Shown: positions 23,710 to 35,296, counted from the first letter of the stretch. The stretch is 64,000 nucleotides of DNA from Ischnura elegans (GCF_921293095.1 NC_060252.1:248001-312000), one strand, 5' to 3'. The notes: generated by a model from the letters alone, not told the origin. Numbers and translations are program-made.

Positions 23710-25640
23710 CTCTTCGAGTGTCACGTGACAACTAGCCACCACTAGAAACAGTTCCGATAAATTAAAAAAAACAGTAAAAAGCAAGCTACAGCATAACATA
23801 AATAACTTATAAAATATTAAAATCTATTAATTTTAATATTTGATGTTGCTTATTAATTTAATAATACGTTTAGGTGCGATTAGAAAATTGATTCGTTACG
23901 CGGAAGAATGAATTTAATTTTAAGTCTTCGCGGAATAACTTTAGCGGAAAACAGTATCCTTCCGCGAGGGTCTCGATGCAATTTTTCCAACCTTTTTTCG
24001 CGCCTTCTAGAAAAATCATCCCATTGTGGGAGGGGGAAAATCTGCTTCAAAGGTCATTCAAAGACGTCATCCGCAAGATTATCATCATTTCACGAAAGTA
24101 TTGCATTATTCCATTGCCTCTCGTAACAGCCTGCTCCGCGACGTAAAATTGGGCAGTAGTCATGGCTGTTTAATGTCGAGCCTGCCTTAATTCGACGGCC
24201 TCAGTAACTGCCCTACCCCGCCTCCTATCAGGTCTTTCCCCCCTCTAGTCAACTCGTCACAAACCTTGGTGCCATTTCAAGCAACTTATTTCTTGATTAG
24301 ACAGCTGATATACAAACCAACCCTCTTCGTCAAGATCGCCTTCTTTCTCAGCAGTTACGGAGTTAGTGTAAGAAGACAGTGCGAAGGAGACTACGAAAGA
24401 AACATAATAACTCTTCGGATGGCCATTTACGTGAGTACGAGAATGTTTTACTGGCGGTAGAACAATTCATAGGACAAACTTACTTTGAAAAAGTAATGCG
24501 ATCTATTTTACGATAATGTTCGTAATTATTTTACTGGTTGTATTTGTAGGGTGGGAAGAATCGAAAAAAAAGTAATAGGCATTTGTAAAATCTCGCTATT
24601 TGAGGTGTGATTTTTTCGTCAAAATAGCAGTGCAATTAAAGGACGTAAAAATCGGTCGCTAACTGATCTCCATGACAGTGTTGAAAGCATTAAAATTATT
24701 ATTTAAATGAGATAATTTGCCGCACTTTTAAGTGGGTGGTTGAGTTGTACGTTAAGATTCAATCGGATTGCTGTTTTTGTGTTGCTTATCACTTTCCATA
24801 TATTTACGGTTTCGGTAGTTCCACATAGTACATTAAGAACTTAATGGTAAAGATCAACTCATCCGCATTTGCATGTATTTTCGTAATGTTTTTTCAATGA
24901 AATAATGGTAATAGCTTAAGGGCATTGGCGTGGTAGCGGTGGGAAAGTCAGGGAGTTCTCAATTCCTCTTCCTATCGAAATTCAGGAGAGAATGATCATA
25001 TGCGAAATCCCTCATAATGAACCCCTCCTACCCGGAAATTTTATGTGTATGGCTGGAGCAGTCGTTGTACATCGTTGTTTAGGGGGTTCATTAACTTCCA
25101 TACCGCGACTTGGTGGTGTGCAATACCTGTTAGTGATATTACGTATGAAGCCTGATATACGCTGACGAGTGACTTTGTGGTTTTCATAAATTGTTTTAAA
25201 ACATTGTTCAATGATCTGGTCATGCGAAAATTTTCATTGGTAAGCCACCTAAAAGCAATTGCAATATTTTCAATTTTCCCAGAAATTTCATGGGTGGTTC
25301 TATCCCCACTATGTTACGACTGCGGCCTAGATTTGAATAACGGTAAAGGTAATATAGTAACTCTCTCACGCATGGCTCACACCAATGCGATGCCTCTTCA
25401 AGTGTTTATTCAAGTGTTTATTCAAGTGTCGAATTACTCTATTTTCTATGCCAATTCACATAACATTCCACAAATCATTCAAAATTCTCTGTCCATCTTG
25501 ATGATTATTTTCTGCCATTTGCGTGAATATTTTCGAGACCGCAACAATTTCAACAAGTTGGGCTAAACGATGAAATTTATAGTGCCTGAGAAGTATTTTT
25601 TCTGCTGCTGCTTTCCTGTTGAGCTGCAGCGATGTCTTTT
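23710..25640. other. Unassigned AT-rich sequence
   Basis: No recognisable gene. A 129-codon frame at 25177-25566 has no known motif. Three 11-bp direct repeats of TATTCAAGTGT lie at about 25400-25430. Confidence 0.45.
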
Positions 25641-25715
25641 TCTCTCTGGGTTTCCGTCCGGGTTAGGCTCCCCAATTTCTGCCGACGTTTCGATGGACGC
25701 GTCTCACTAACAGTA
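25641..25715 (-). mobile_element. Penelope-like element terminal fragment
   Basis: On the minus strand the sequence reads GACGCGTCCATCGAAACGTC, then CGGCAGAAATTGG and CCCGGACGGAAACCC. The CGAAACGTCGG block and the CCCGG-GGAAACCC pair recur next to Penelope-like endonuclease ends elsewhere in the window (GAAACGTCGG at 56258 and a GGGTTTCCAACCGGGT block near 62600). No coding part is left here. Confidence 0.4.
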
Positions 25716-25871
25716 TGTCGGAAGTCCGAGAAAAATTCATGGCATATAAATTGCTATTCCCGTAAATACTGGGGGGCGGAAATGTTTCTCTAGGGCATGA
25801 AATTAACTGCAGGGGAATGGTGTGGCCAATTTTCTTCAATAAAAACCTTCAGTTTGTATTTATGCAGTAGT

Positions 25872-25917
25872 TAGTAGGAAATAAGTTACATTTATAAATG
25901 TAACTTATTTCCTACTA
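25872..25917. repeat. 46-bp perfect palindrome
   Basis: Positions 25872-25917 are a perfect palindrome with no spacer. Each half reads TAGTAGGAAATAAGTTACAT and ends TTA at the centre. Confidence 0.95.
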
Positions 25918-26554
25918 TCTTTCATCTGTTGAGGCGTTAGACCTATTTACCACTCACAATAAATCTCCAGCTATTTTCCACACGTTGATATGACCGGTTA
26001 GATCCAACTTCGCATTACCTCTTTTTGGGGTGAATCAGGTAGACTCAACTGGATCTGAACCTCTCTGCTCGAGTAAAGTGCCCATATACCAATACATACC
26101 ATTCTACCTCCTAACCTTTAAGATCCCACCTCTTGTCCTTGCTTCGGCCTGCACTAACCAACCAGGACAAGAAATGAACTTCTCGGCCTAAACTAGGATC
26201 TTATCTTCGAATAACTCCTATATTTTAAGCTTTGGTTTTTCTTTTGTCTCTAGACAGGTTTGTTTTCCTTGCCTAACTTTTGCAAAGCAGCTATCGGTCT
26301 TCTACAACTCCTTACACACCTCTTAGAACTCATTTTCAGTGACGTCGCCTTGCCACAGCTCCGTTGCTTATCAGTTGCCAGCCCTAGTTAACAGCTTCGA
26401 TTTATTATGCGAAAAAAATGTGCTCATACAAAAACTATCACGTAGTGCCCAACATCAGCGCTGATATTCAGTTTTAGTTTTTAAGAGGACGCATACCTCG
26501 AGCTCAGTCGGTCTTTTTTGTGACGGATTACTAGCTTAAAACTCATGTACCAAC
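25918..26554. other. Unassigned sequence
   Basis: I see nothing recognisable here. Confidence 0.5.
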
Positions 26555-27240
26555 TTGGAATTTTCAGGGTGCATAAAAGAGATCTGCAAGCCAGCTGAGA
26601 TGGGGAAACATCAGGCTGAGACCCTGCAAGGAGCCAAACCCGTGGATGCAGTCAGCAGGAAAAGAACGAGAGCTGAAGCATTGAAGGATTCAGTGAGGCA
26701 TACTGATAAGTACCTACCTGAGACAGTAGTGAATTTGTGTAAAACGTGCAATTTTAAGCATAAAAAAGGAGAATGTCGAGCATTTGGTAAAATTTTCAAT
26801 AATTGTGGAAAGCAAAATCATTTTGCAATTGCATGTAAATTTAGAAAATTGTATAATAATACTAAAGTAAAATCAGTTGACTTATCTGCCCCAGACGTAA
26901 TTGTTGAACACGATCTTAATGATTTTGTAATTGAAAGTGTTGTGAACAGTTTAAGAATGAAAGATGATTCGAATGTCTGGTCTGAGACTATTAATGTTAA
27001 TGGTGTAAACGTCAAATTTAACCTAGATATCGGTGCTCAAGTGAATGTTTTGCCTCACAGAATACTGACACATTGTAAAAGTGATAATTTGATGAAGGTG
27101 GAATTGAAACCCACGTCATAAATATTAGAATCATTTGATGGTCATAAAGTGAAGCCACTTGGAGTGGCAAGTCAAAACACTACGCAGAGGAATTTTCAAA
27201 TGTTCTGGATTTCTGGATTCCGGATTTGAGGTCCTCAACT
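26555..27240 (+). pseudogene. Ty3/gypsy-type gag-protease fragment
   Basis: A 188-residue open frame carries two nucleocapsid-type zinc knuckles followed by a retropepsin. The first is C62-x2-C65-x3-H69-x4-C74. The second keeps C84, H89 and C94, but Phe stands at residue 81 where its first Cys should be. The protease motif is D158-I-G-A, where active enzymes have D-T/S-G-A. The frame stops at 27119, but SFDGHKVKPLGVAS continues in frame afterwards, as in gypsy pol proteins. Such a protein would package element RNA and process the polyprotein. No LTRs, reverse transcriptase or integrase are seen. The frame follows a TTTTCAG acceptor-like site, so the apparent start Met is probably not real. 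Confidence 0.75.
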
Positions 27241-27569
27241 GTAATATGTTCATCAAGAATCGCTCTTTTTACTGAAAAGGATGAAAATTAACAGTAAAAT
27301 CTACCTTTTTATCTAAATGAATTAATGAACCAGAACTTAACAACATCACTAACTCATGAAAAATAAGTGGTAAATTTTGCATTTTTTCACTTAAAAGTTA
27401 TGAGAAAATGACTGAATGAGAAATACCTTTTTTGTCATGACTTATCTTTTCCATCCACGAACAGAATTGCCTGGTAGAATTGTAATGTTGGGTCTGACTG
27501 AAGGACCCCATAGGAAATGAACATGAGCTCTCGAACAGGAGCTGATTTTTTTCCCTTACCTTACACTCA

Positions 27570-27655
27570 ATAGATGTTGGATGAAGAACATAATATTAGA
27601 ATACCACTACATTTCCGGGTCCGACAGAAACGACAAATTGAGAGAGATATGAGAG
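27570..27655 (+). repeat. LINE 3' end, family B copy 3 (short)
   Basis: The segment GAACATAATATTAGAATACC, followed by ACATTTCCGGGTCCGACAGA, matches 12030-12110 of copy 1. It is cut off by a GAGA-rich stretch. Confidence 0.6.
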
Positions 27656-27675
27656 AGAGATAGAGAAAAAATTGA

Positions 27676-27752
27676 TTACTTCGGACTTGAACCCTCGCAA
27701 AATTTTCATTAAGTTACAGCGCACAGTATAGACCCACTTGGCTACGGAGCCA
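27676..27752 (-). mobile_element. tRNA-derived SINE head
   Basis: The minus strand reads GGCTCCGTAGCCAAGTGGGT, then GGGTTCAAGTCC about 45 bp later. Box A (TAGCCAAGTGGG, 27733-27744) and box B (GGTTCAAGTCC, 27683-27693) have near-tRNA spacing. No proper anticodon arm or matching acceptor stem is seen, so this is a SINE head or tRNA pseudogene. Confidence 0.65.
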
Positions 27753-27849
27753 TGTATTGTTCAAATTTCCCTCCCACTGGTGCAATAGAAAATACCGAAA
27801 CTCGATTTCAAAACTGTGGCGAAAGTCGCGCCGCACCATTTGTTGCAAT

Positions 27850-28650
27850 ACTTTTGAATCCGACTGTACTTATTCACCAAATGTCATTGGTCCAACGGAA
27901 AAGCTATTGAAGTTATGCCAATTTACGTATTTGCTGTAATAATCAAATCGATTTTTCGATCTTACTGACATCTGTACTGTAAAATCCGCAATGCTATTGG
28001 TTTAACTTTCAGTCTATGGGTATCTACTATATAATACCTGGTCAACTATGCCCATGGATATAAAATCCTATATGTTATAGCAGTTCGATATATTTGAAGA
28101 AAAAGCATATTCGATATATATCGCACGTAAGACTACGTACAAAAAAATTTTCTTTTGGGCATTCTGAAGAATACCAAGATGTGCACATTCGCCAAATTTC
28201 ATTGGTCCAACGGGTATACTTTTCAAGTTATACCAATTTGTGTATTTGCTATAATAACTGAATCAATTTTTCGATCATACTGACATCTGTACTGTAAAAT
28301 CCGCTATGCTATTGGTTTAAAATCCAGTCTATGGGTATCTACTATTTAATCCCTAGTCAACCATGTCCTTGGATGTAAAATCCTACATGTTATAGCAATT
28401 CGATATATTTTAAGAAATAGTTGATTCGATATATATCGAACGTGAGACTGTATACAAAACATATTACCATTGACCATTGTGAGGAATACCAAGATGTTCC
28501 CGTTCACCAAGTTTCATTGGTCCAACGTATACACTAATCAAGTTATGCCAATTTGCGTATGTATTTGCTATACTAATCGAATCGTACTTTCGACTATACT
28601 GACATCTGTACTGTAAAATCCGCAATCCTATTGTATCCCTTCCATTCTAT
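27850..28650 (+). repeat. 315-bp tandem (satellite-like) array
   Basis: CATTGGTCCAACG recurs at 27885, 28200 and 28515, exactly 315 bp apart. Each unit also carries TTATRCCAATTTRYGTATTTG, TACTGACATCTGTACTG and TCTATGGGTATCTACTAT blocks in the same order, and a dyad around TTCGATATATATCG. There are about two and a half units. No protein is encoded. Confidence 0.9.
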
Positions 28651-29899
28651 GGTCACTCTGTTATCCCTGCCTTCTCTACTATCCCAGCTTTCAAAATTTA
28701 GCCTATGTTCTTATATTGGTGACCTTGATAGACGCGATGCGAGTATTTCTTACGGGGGCCTATTACAAAAAGATTTAAATTCATATTGATATGTCTGCAT
28801 TAGGAAACATTACTCATCTAAATAATTTATGTGTACGCATAATTCATTCCTTCCCTTACGTATTGTTAAAATTTTTATCCCCGTAACTATGTAAATAGGT
28901 CTGAAAAATGGCTCCATCGAATGCAACCTTGTATCGATATTAACTTCGACTCTAATCAATCGACCCGCTTGATTTAACTTTTGTCGGATGAATGACATTA
29001 TCAGTTGCATTGTGTAAGACTTTCATGTTCAAAACTTGATTAACAAAAAGTTATTAGCGATTAAAGCGTATCCAAGGAGATTGGTATCGATAGAACTCGC
29101 ACATGAATCGATCGAGCGGAATTATCACCATTAAAAAAGTTGACTATTGTAATGATGCTATTGCCCTGAAAATTTCATTCATCTAGCTGAAATGATTTCT
29201 AAGATATTTAAGGTTGTATGCTCCACAAAAAAATGGCGACAATCATTTTTCGCGAGCAGGATATTTTTCGGAATTTAAATATGAATTATCCAAGAGGGAT
29301 ACGGAGAAAGTAATCTGAAACGTTAGGGTTCAAAGAACCCTAAACGGTTTTTCTAGAAGATTCCAAATTTTCACATGGCACATGTCTCAAGGCCAAAATC
29401 CGAGTTTGAAAATTCGCCCATCACGACAATGTAAAATCGAAATCGTTTATTCCTCGGAATGGTTTCGACACATGAAAATTACAAGATAGCCAAAAAATCA
29501 ACCAAAAAATCCTGCACCTTATATTTCAAGGAATTTGTCCAACGATTATTGCAAGTTGGTCAAAAAAATTCCTAAACTTTTTCCATAAGAAAAGCATAGA
29601 AAACGTTCAAAAAATTATAAAAAATACTAAATATGAATTCGTCGCTATGACAACCGTACCAAAAAATCGACCAAAAAATCTACTTTACGTCCATTGAATA
29701 TCATGTTCCTCAGACTTGATAAAGTACAAAATAAGAGCGAAAATGTTTTAGTTCCATAATTCCATAAGGCTCCCATGTTATTTCAAGTCGATATATCTCG
29801 AAAACAAATCGACTTTTTCAAGTTTTCAGAATTTTTGTCCCGATGAATTTTTTTTACTTTTACGTTCATTAAGCCAAATACCCACGCCTATCATAGTTT
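28651..29899. other. Unassigned AT-rich sequence
   Basis: No gene recognised. Several imperfect ACCAAAAAATC words lie near 29495-29680. It may be decayed flanking DNA of the Helitron. Confidence 0.45.
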
Positions 29900-31130
29900 G
29901 GGCTGCGAAATTGTATCAATGAGTCAGTCAGTCAATCGATTTGCCATCTTATATTAGCTTAAAGTCGAAAATCGCGTTGGTTAGAACACTTACAACTCGA
30001 GAACGGCTGCACCGATCTTAGTGATATTGGGCTCTTTGGGTTCGTCTCAGCGCCGGATAACATATAGACTATTAAAAATTGGAAAAGTTCTCAAAAAAAA
30101 TTCATCTGTATCTTTGAGATATGTTTTTAGGAGTTGATTGTTAAGACGGTCAAAAAAATAAGATTTATTTTGTTTGTGATTTATTTTGTTTTTACTAATG
30201 TATTGACTGATCTTTTTGACAATATTTAAAAAAATTCAATGATCAAACATGTTAAATATATTAAAGTAATATTAAAATAATTTAATTAGAGGTAAGATCA
30301 GCTCAAATTGAGTTGCCAACAAAAACATAACTACCGTGTGTGTAAACAAATCTCCAAGCAATTGTTGATTATCAGTAATCTTGCAGTAGTCACAGTAGAT
30401 TTCATAGTAGAAAACGTAATTCAATTGACTGACATCATCGATTACTGCACCGTGATGTCAGTTTATTTCGGAACGGTTTGGCAGTACTGCCAGTTAATTT
30501 CGGAACGCACCCTAGATTACCGGTCAGTTTTTTTGCTGCGTATTATAATGCCTCGACGCAGAAGATCTCATCTTTCCCAGCAAACCCTTACTGCAATGAG
30601 GCTCCGAAACATTATGAATGAATCCATCGCCGAAGAAAGAGAAAACGCACGCGAAGAAAGTCGCGTTATTATGACCGGCTTCGATCTTTTCAAACAGAAG
30701 AGGAGCGAGAGGAGACCCGTGAAACGGCCCGGATGGCAATGAGAAATTGTCGAGCTCAACGTAGAGACCAACAGCGACATAATCTTCGGCAAGTTGCTTC
30801 AAGTGTTGATTTGAATCGAGCAGCGTTTCTTTACGATTGCACAATTGATTATCCTTTCGTTCGCATTGGTCAAATGGACGTTGCTTGCGAGCATTGTGGT
30901 GCTTTAAAGTTCGCTGGAGAAACGCATGGATTGTGCTGCCTTAATGGCAAAGTTAAACTCCCATTATTGACTTCGCCACCTGAGCCATTACGTTCATTGC
31001 TTTCCGGTGAAACACCATAATCACGGAGTTTTCCTGCGAACACCTAAAAATACAATGGCTGTTTTCAAATGACTTCATTTGGGGCTAACATTATCCAAGA
31101 ACCAGGATTTGATCCGATATTCAAGGTAAC
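29900..31130 (+). pseudogene. Helitron 5' part with Rep/helicase N-terminal coding fragment
   Basis: The protein fragment starts at 30548 (MPRRRRSHLSQQT) and runs as an Arg/Glu-rich segment. After a frameshift near 30700 it reads RAAFLYDCTIDYPFVRIGQM, then DVACEHCGALKF, THGLCCLNGKVKLP and PPEPLRSLL. Beyond in-frame stops at 31018-31020 and 31048-31050 it continues with KYNGCFQMTSFGANI and EPGFDPIFKV. The CxxC, CC and CFQMTSFGA blocks are those of the N-terminal region of animal Helitron proteins, which are rolling-circle replication initiators fused to a helicase. Neither the Rep catalytic domain nor the helicase remains. Upstream, AACTCGAGAACGGCTGCACC at 29994 resembles Helitron leader sequences. 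The coding match stops next to a TTAACCC end at 31131. Confidence 0.8.
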
Positions 31131-31290
31131 TTAACCCATTATTCCCCAGACTGTGTGTAGCGGTTTTAACTTTAGTTTTTTCGTATTTTCTAGTTTATTT
31201 TGGTTTAATTAAGATATATATTCAATAAAATAAATTATTATCAACATATTAAATGATTTTCATAATGTTGCGTTTACGCAACGCTGGGAA
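31131..31290. mobile_element. piggyBac-like MITE, partial
   Basis: The left end TTAACCCATTATTCCCCAG is close to the TTAACCCATTAATGCCCAG end of the 1074-1469 element. At 31267-31282 lies the 16-bp palindrome GTTGCGTTTACGCAAC, followed by GCTGGG. This is the same palindrome-then-CTGGG arrangement as the right end of the first element. The right terminal TTAA is missing. Confidence 0.5.
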
Positions 31291-31777
31291 AACTCCGGTA
31301 AAAATATTCAAAAAGGTTTTTAAAACTTAGGTTTTATATTTTATTTTTTACCGTGATTTGCATACTCAACATCTTCGCCGGGAGTTATCAGTATTCCTTT
31401 GATAAAATGCTTTATTCTGTCTTGACGAACATGCTGGGGTTTGTCCTTTGTCCGAGGGCGTCCCGCATATGCGCTCCGATTTTTATGCCAAACTTCATCA
31501 GTCTTTATTTTGGAAATTTCTTTCTGCTACAGTAAAATTCTTACGATCTCAGACCGGAAGTCTCTAGGGAATGGCTTTACCCGCGACTAATTTGTAAAAT
31601 CGTTACGCAATCACCATTGCTCTATCTAGCTCATTTATGAATAGAGTCCACAACCATTGCCCCTAATCTGGATAAGGTAACATGCTACAGAGTTATATAT
31701 GATTTTACACTTTCCCGGCGAACAACTTTAGAAAAATCTTCTCAGGATACCGCGCGGGTTAGATTATTTAAGAGCGC
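31291..31777. other. Unassigned sequence
   Basis: No recognised gene. This is the left flank of the Transib element. Confidence 0.5.
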
Positions 31778-31782
31778 CGACG
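31778..31782. other. Transib target duplication, left
   Basis: CGACG directly precedes the element and recurs at 36540-36544. Transib elements duplicate 5 bp with a CGNCG preference. Confidence 0.9.
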
Positions 31783-32753
31783 CACAGTGGGCGGAAATCG
31801 GAAAAAGCCGGACAAAATTACAAAATGGCTTTTTTTGAGTTATAAACTTGAAACTTCGCAGGTATACTCAAAAATGATTGAAGTTTATTGATATGTACTT
31901 CATTTGACATAGATCCTACTCGTTATTGAGATACAGAGGCTCAAACGTGAGCAAATTTCCATAAAAACGCCCGTCTTCAATTTTCTCTGAAAATCTTCCA
32001 AAGTAAGTGAATGGTGAAGTTATGGGTGGATTCTTGCCGAATAAAAAACCACATAATCTGTTAGCATGGTGTTTTTATTTAATTTTCCGTAATCTTAAAG
32101 AATACAGCCCATAAATTCTTACCGTGCAGTAACAAAATGGCGGATACTGTTTTTCGACGAAGTTTTACATTTAGGTAGAGTTTCAAATAGGTTTTCGGCA
32201 AGGTCGCGCAGAGTAACTTATATGAGAGCATTGTTTGAAGATTTCTTGAGGTCTTTATGCAGTTTTCTTTGAAATAAGTTTGCGTCGCCGGAAATTACAT
32301 TGATTTTTCGATCGCGCGGCAGGGTTCTTCTCCGCGCGTCGGGAGTTGGATTAGCCGCGCCGCGGTAAGGTTATTGAAGCTGTATGGGTTTTAACGCTCA
32401 GCATTCACCGTTTTTATGTTTTGCTTCAAGACACCGATTCTCAAATGGTCTATGGTGAAGACAGTGGAGGTTTTTCATGCGATGTACTTGCACGTTTCAT
32501 CGAAGTTCATTTCGTTATCTTTGGATACGATCGAAGACCATGCTTCTATTAAAAGCGTTCAAACCTCGACAAAGTGAGTTGTTTTCCTGGGACTCATACA
32601 AAAAGACCTACCAAAAAGATACCAGCTGAAACTCTTATACCTTCTTCAATCACCGATCCCTGACCCTCAGGATTGTAGTTTCGAAAACGGTCGTTTTATG
32701 ACACCGCGGAGTGGAGCCCTTGGCCGTCTTAACGGAGGTATTTCCATGGGAAC
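31783..32753 (+). repeat. Left 971-bp terminal inverted repeat of Transib
   Basis: Begins with heptamer CACAGTG (31783-31789). GAAAAAGCC follows after 11 bp and ACAAAATTA after 22 bp; each matches six of nine bases of the V(D)J nonamer ACAAAAACC. The arm ends at CCATGGGAAC (32744-32753), after which the pairing with the right arm stops abruptly. It has no coding content. A transcript through both arms would fold into a duplex of about 970 bp. Confidence 0.92.
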
Positions 32754-33339
32754 TTCTAGCTTTTTTAAAATGTGCATCATACCCTCAGTTCTACTTTGAC
32801 ATACAGATTTTCATATCTTTACACGTTTACCATGCGTTCCTCCCCGTGTACGCATTAGGGCATTGGATAACCATAGGTTCGACAAATTTATTATTTCTAA
32901 ATTTTACATAGGCTCCATCCGCCATTCCATAGAAAATGCCACCTCTCATTATTACATGACTTGATATCTACAAAATAATATTGGAATTGGTAAAAAAATC
33001 ATTCAATCGGTAAAAAATATTTGCTCCATTATTTATCGCGGAGGCTGAATTTAAGACAAGGCCCTGATGCTCTGAAATTTCTCAATGACTTCCTGACAAA
33101 ACGCATTCTATGGCCATACCTTAAGAAATGGGTAGAGAGTTCTCGATATAATGAATGATTTTTGTGTCGATACAAAAGTTGGCTCGCTGACTCTATAACA
33201 TTTCCAGAATTTGTTATGCATCACTTTCCCGATACTTCAACGACAGCCGGTTGAGTATTGTATTTTTGTAAAAATCTATTCCTCTCATATTGATTGACTA
33301 AATAAAATTCCCCCTGTAGCTTCATGCTACAAAATTCAT

Positions 33340-34665
33340 ATTATATTTGCCAGGCATTCCAGGGCGGCCAAAAAAATGTCGCACCTAATGTGTTAGATCA
33401 CGCAGAAGAAAATTCAAACTTTAAAAACTACTGCTACTACTGCTGAGCTTGCTCTCGCGGCATCTGTGAGTTTGAGAGAGAGAGGAGACACTGCAGCAGC
33501 TCACCTAATTGCAGAAATAACAACTACGACCCCTTTTCGGGCTAAGAGAGTTCTTTCAAAGTGGAGGACGAGTGAAAAGGTCCACCCTGAGATGACAGTG
33601 GAAGAGGCACTGTCATTGATTATTGCCTCTGATTTGACCAAGCGTCAACATCGGTCTTTTCGTAGGACAGCTCTGAGCCATGGACACGAATAGTATCCCA
33701 GTTATGATAGAATAGCGATAGCAAAAAAAGGCAGCTTATAACGAAGGAATTAAAATAACTGAGACCATGTGCGAAGTAAACCTTCAAGCACCACTGAACC
33801 ACACCATATTGGGAACAATAGCCTGCTTAGCCACCACTTCCACCTCTCAAGATTTAAATGGGGTGGTGAACTACAGATTAATCTCTAAGTACGGTTTTGA
33901 TGGAAATTCGGGCCACTCTCAATTTAAGCAAATGTGGCAACAAGTGGATTCTTCAGATAAATTCCTAGTCATGAGTTCCCTTGTATCTCTTAGTTTGATT
34001 AAAAAGCAGCAGGTAACAAAGGCGCTACGGGTAACGACTGAAGTTTCCACTTTCTCTAGGTTAATTACATTTATCTCTAAACTTTTGATAAAGAATTTAA
34101 ATTGCATCGGAGGCACTTCTCACATATAGGCTCTACAATTTCAGATGTTACTATCTGGAAAAATCCACTGCCGACGTCGACACGATTTTGTCATCCCATC
34201 CGCTTTAGGTGAAAAAAAGAGACAAAAGAAGTTACAAAATCAGAAAGACATTACCTATATCGAAAGGCAGGTGGATGGCCTTAATGATTTCAACTCTGGA
34301 TTTTACACGATCAAGTTCTGACCATGATCAACGGAAAAGAAATGCTTACATTGCTTACGCTATTTTCCTAATTTTTTCTTAAACCCATATAATTTATTAT
34401 CCTACAGGGAAGTATAGTCATTTCGAAATTAAGAAAAACGATAGTTTTAAGTTTGCAACACACTGAAGGACAGCTGAATCATGGGGTTCTAAATCTGCGG
34501 TGCAATAGCGTCGGGTATGAATAACTTAGGAGATGTAAAATATCGTTCAACTGATATCGATAAATATTCTGTTGGTTTGTGTACGCTGCACTGCCACATA
34601 TGATTTTCTGAATGCATATTGGATATGTCGTATCGATTGGAATTTAAAGTGGCATTTGATAATTA
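33340..34665 (+). pseudogene. Transib (RAG1-like) transposase, broken
   Basis: Blocks in the order of a Transib transposase are spread over several frames. They are GRPKK (33362), ELALAASVSLRERGDTAAAH (about 33445) followed by TVEEALSLIIASDL (33598), then YPSYDRIAIAKK (33694). Next come LISKYGFDGNSGHSQFKQMW (33881) with the first catalytic Asp at 33899-33901, and WKNPLPTSTRFCHPIRFR (34156). LTMINGKEM (34318) has Asn (34330-34332) where I expect Asp. ICGAIASGMNNLG (34493) and YSVGLCTLHC follow, ending near 34665. The C-terminal segment with the catalytic Glu is absent. The enzyme family cuts at the CACAGTG ends and is the relative of RAG1. Stops, frameshifts and the missing end make this copy non-functional. 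Confidence 0.85.
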
Positions 34666-35226
34666 AAATTTTAATTTATTTTAGTTAGGAAAGGAATGCT
34701 TAGAAAATTTTCAGCTAAAATTGATAATATAAATTAAAATAACTATTTTGAAAAAGATATTCGGGGATTTGTTCAAAAACGTACTTACAGGCAAGTGGAA
34801 GTTTGAAATTTCTACGCTCCACAAGCAAATTAAAATCACTTTCACAAATTCTGCGCACTAAAGAGAACTTAACTTTCCTTCACCACAGTCAAAGTAGAAA
34901 TGTGGGTATGATACACGTTTTAAAATATCTAGAAGTTCCCGTGGAATTGTCTACCTAAACTACCCTGTCTTCATCGTATCTGTTTCAACAACTTTCTAGT
35001 GCTTACTGTATGTGCAGAACATGAGATTGTCACGCGATCCATAATATTCGTCCAAAATAATTTGATTATTTAGTTGCCATCAGTAATCTATGTTCATGAT
35101 TAGTAATGTTAAGTCACTGAACACTGCATTATAAGCCATCTTCTTGAACATTATTCTCTTCATCTCAAGAGTAAAACATTAGATTTAATGACGCTTTTTG
35201 CAGTTGGTTATTTGTTCAATTTGCCG
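34666..35226. other. Unassigned Transib interior
   Basis: AT-rich sequence where the transposase C-terminus should lie. I see no matching motif, so this part is deleted or replaced. Confidence 0.5.
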
Positions 35227-35296
35227 ACTTGGGTGGCGGCGGGGTAAAATGCTCGCCTGTCAAAGAAGTGTCGGGTTCGAGTCCCGCATGGGTAAG
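35227..35296 (+). mobile_element. tRNA-derived SINE head inside Transib
   Basis: Box A-like TGGCGGCGGGG (about 35234) and a perfect-looking box B GGTTCGAGTCC (35274-35284) stand about 40 bp apart, as in tRNA genes. The region around GCCTGTCAAAG looks like an anticodon arm but the acceptor stem does not close. It is best read as a SINE head inserted in the element. Confidence 0.65.

Noticed and set aside
25177..25566. 129-codon open frame
   Set aside because: Hydrophobic, AT-biased composition, no motif, and the duplicated TATTCAAGTGT words explain part of it.
35227..35296. Functional tRNA gene
   Set aside because: Boxes A and B are good, but the acceptor stem does not pair and the anticodon arm is imperfect, so a SINE head is more likely.
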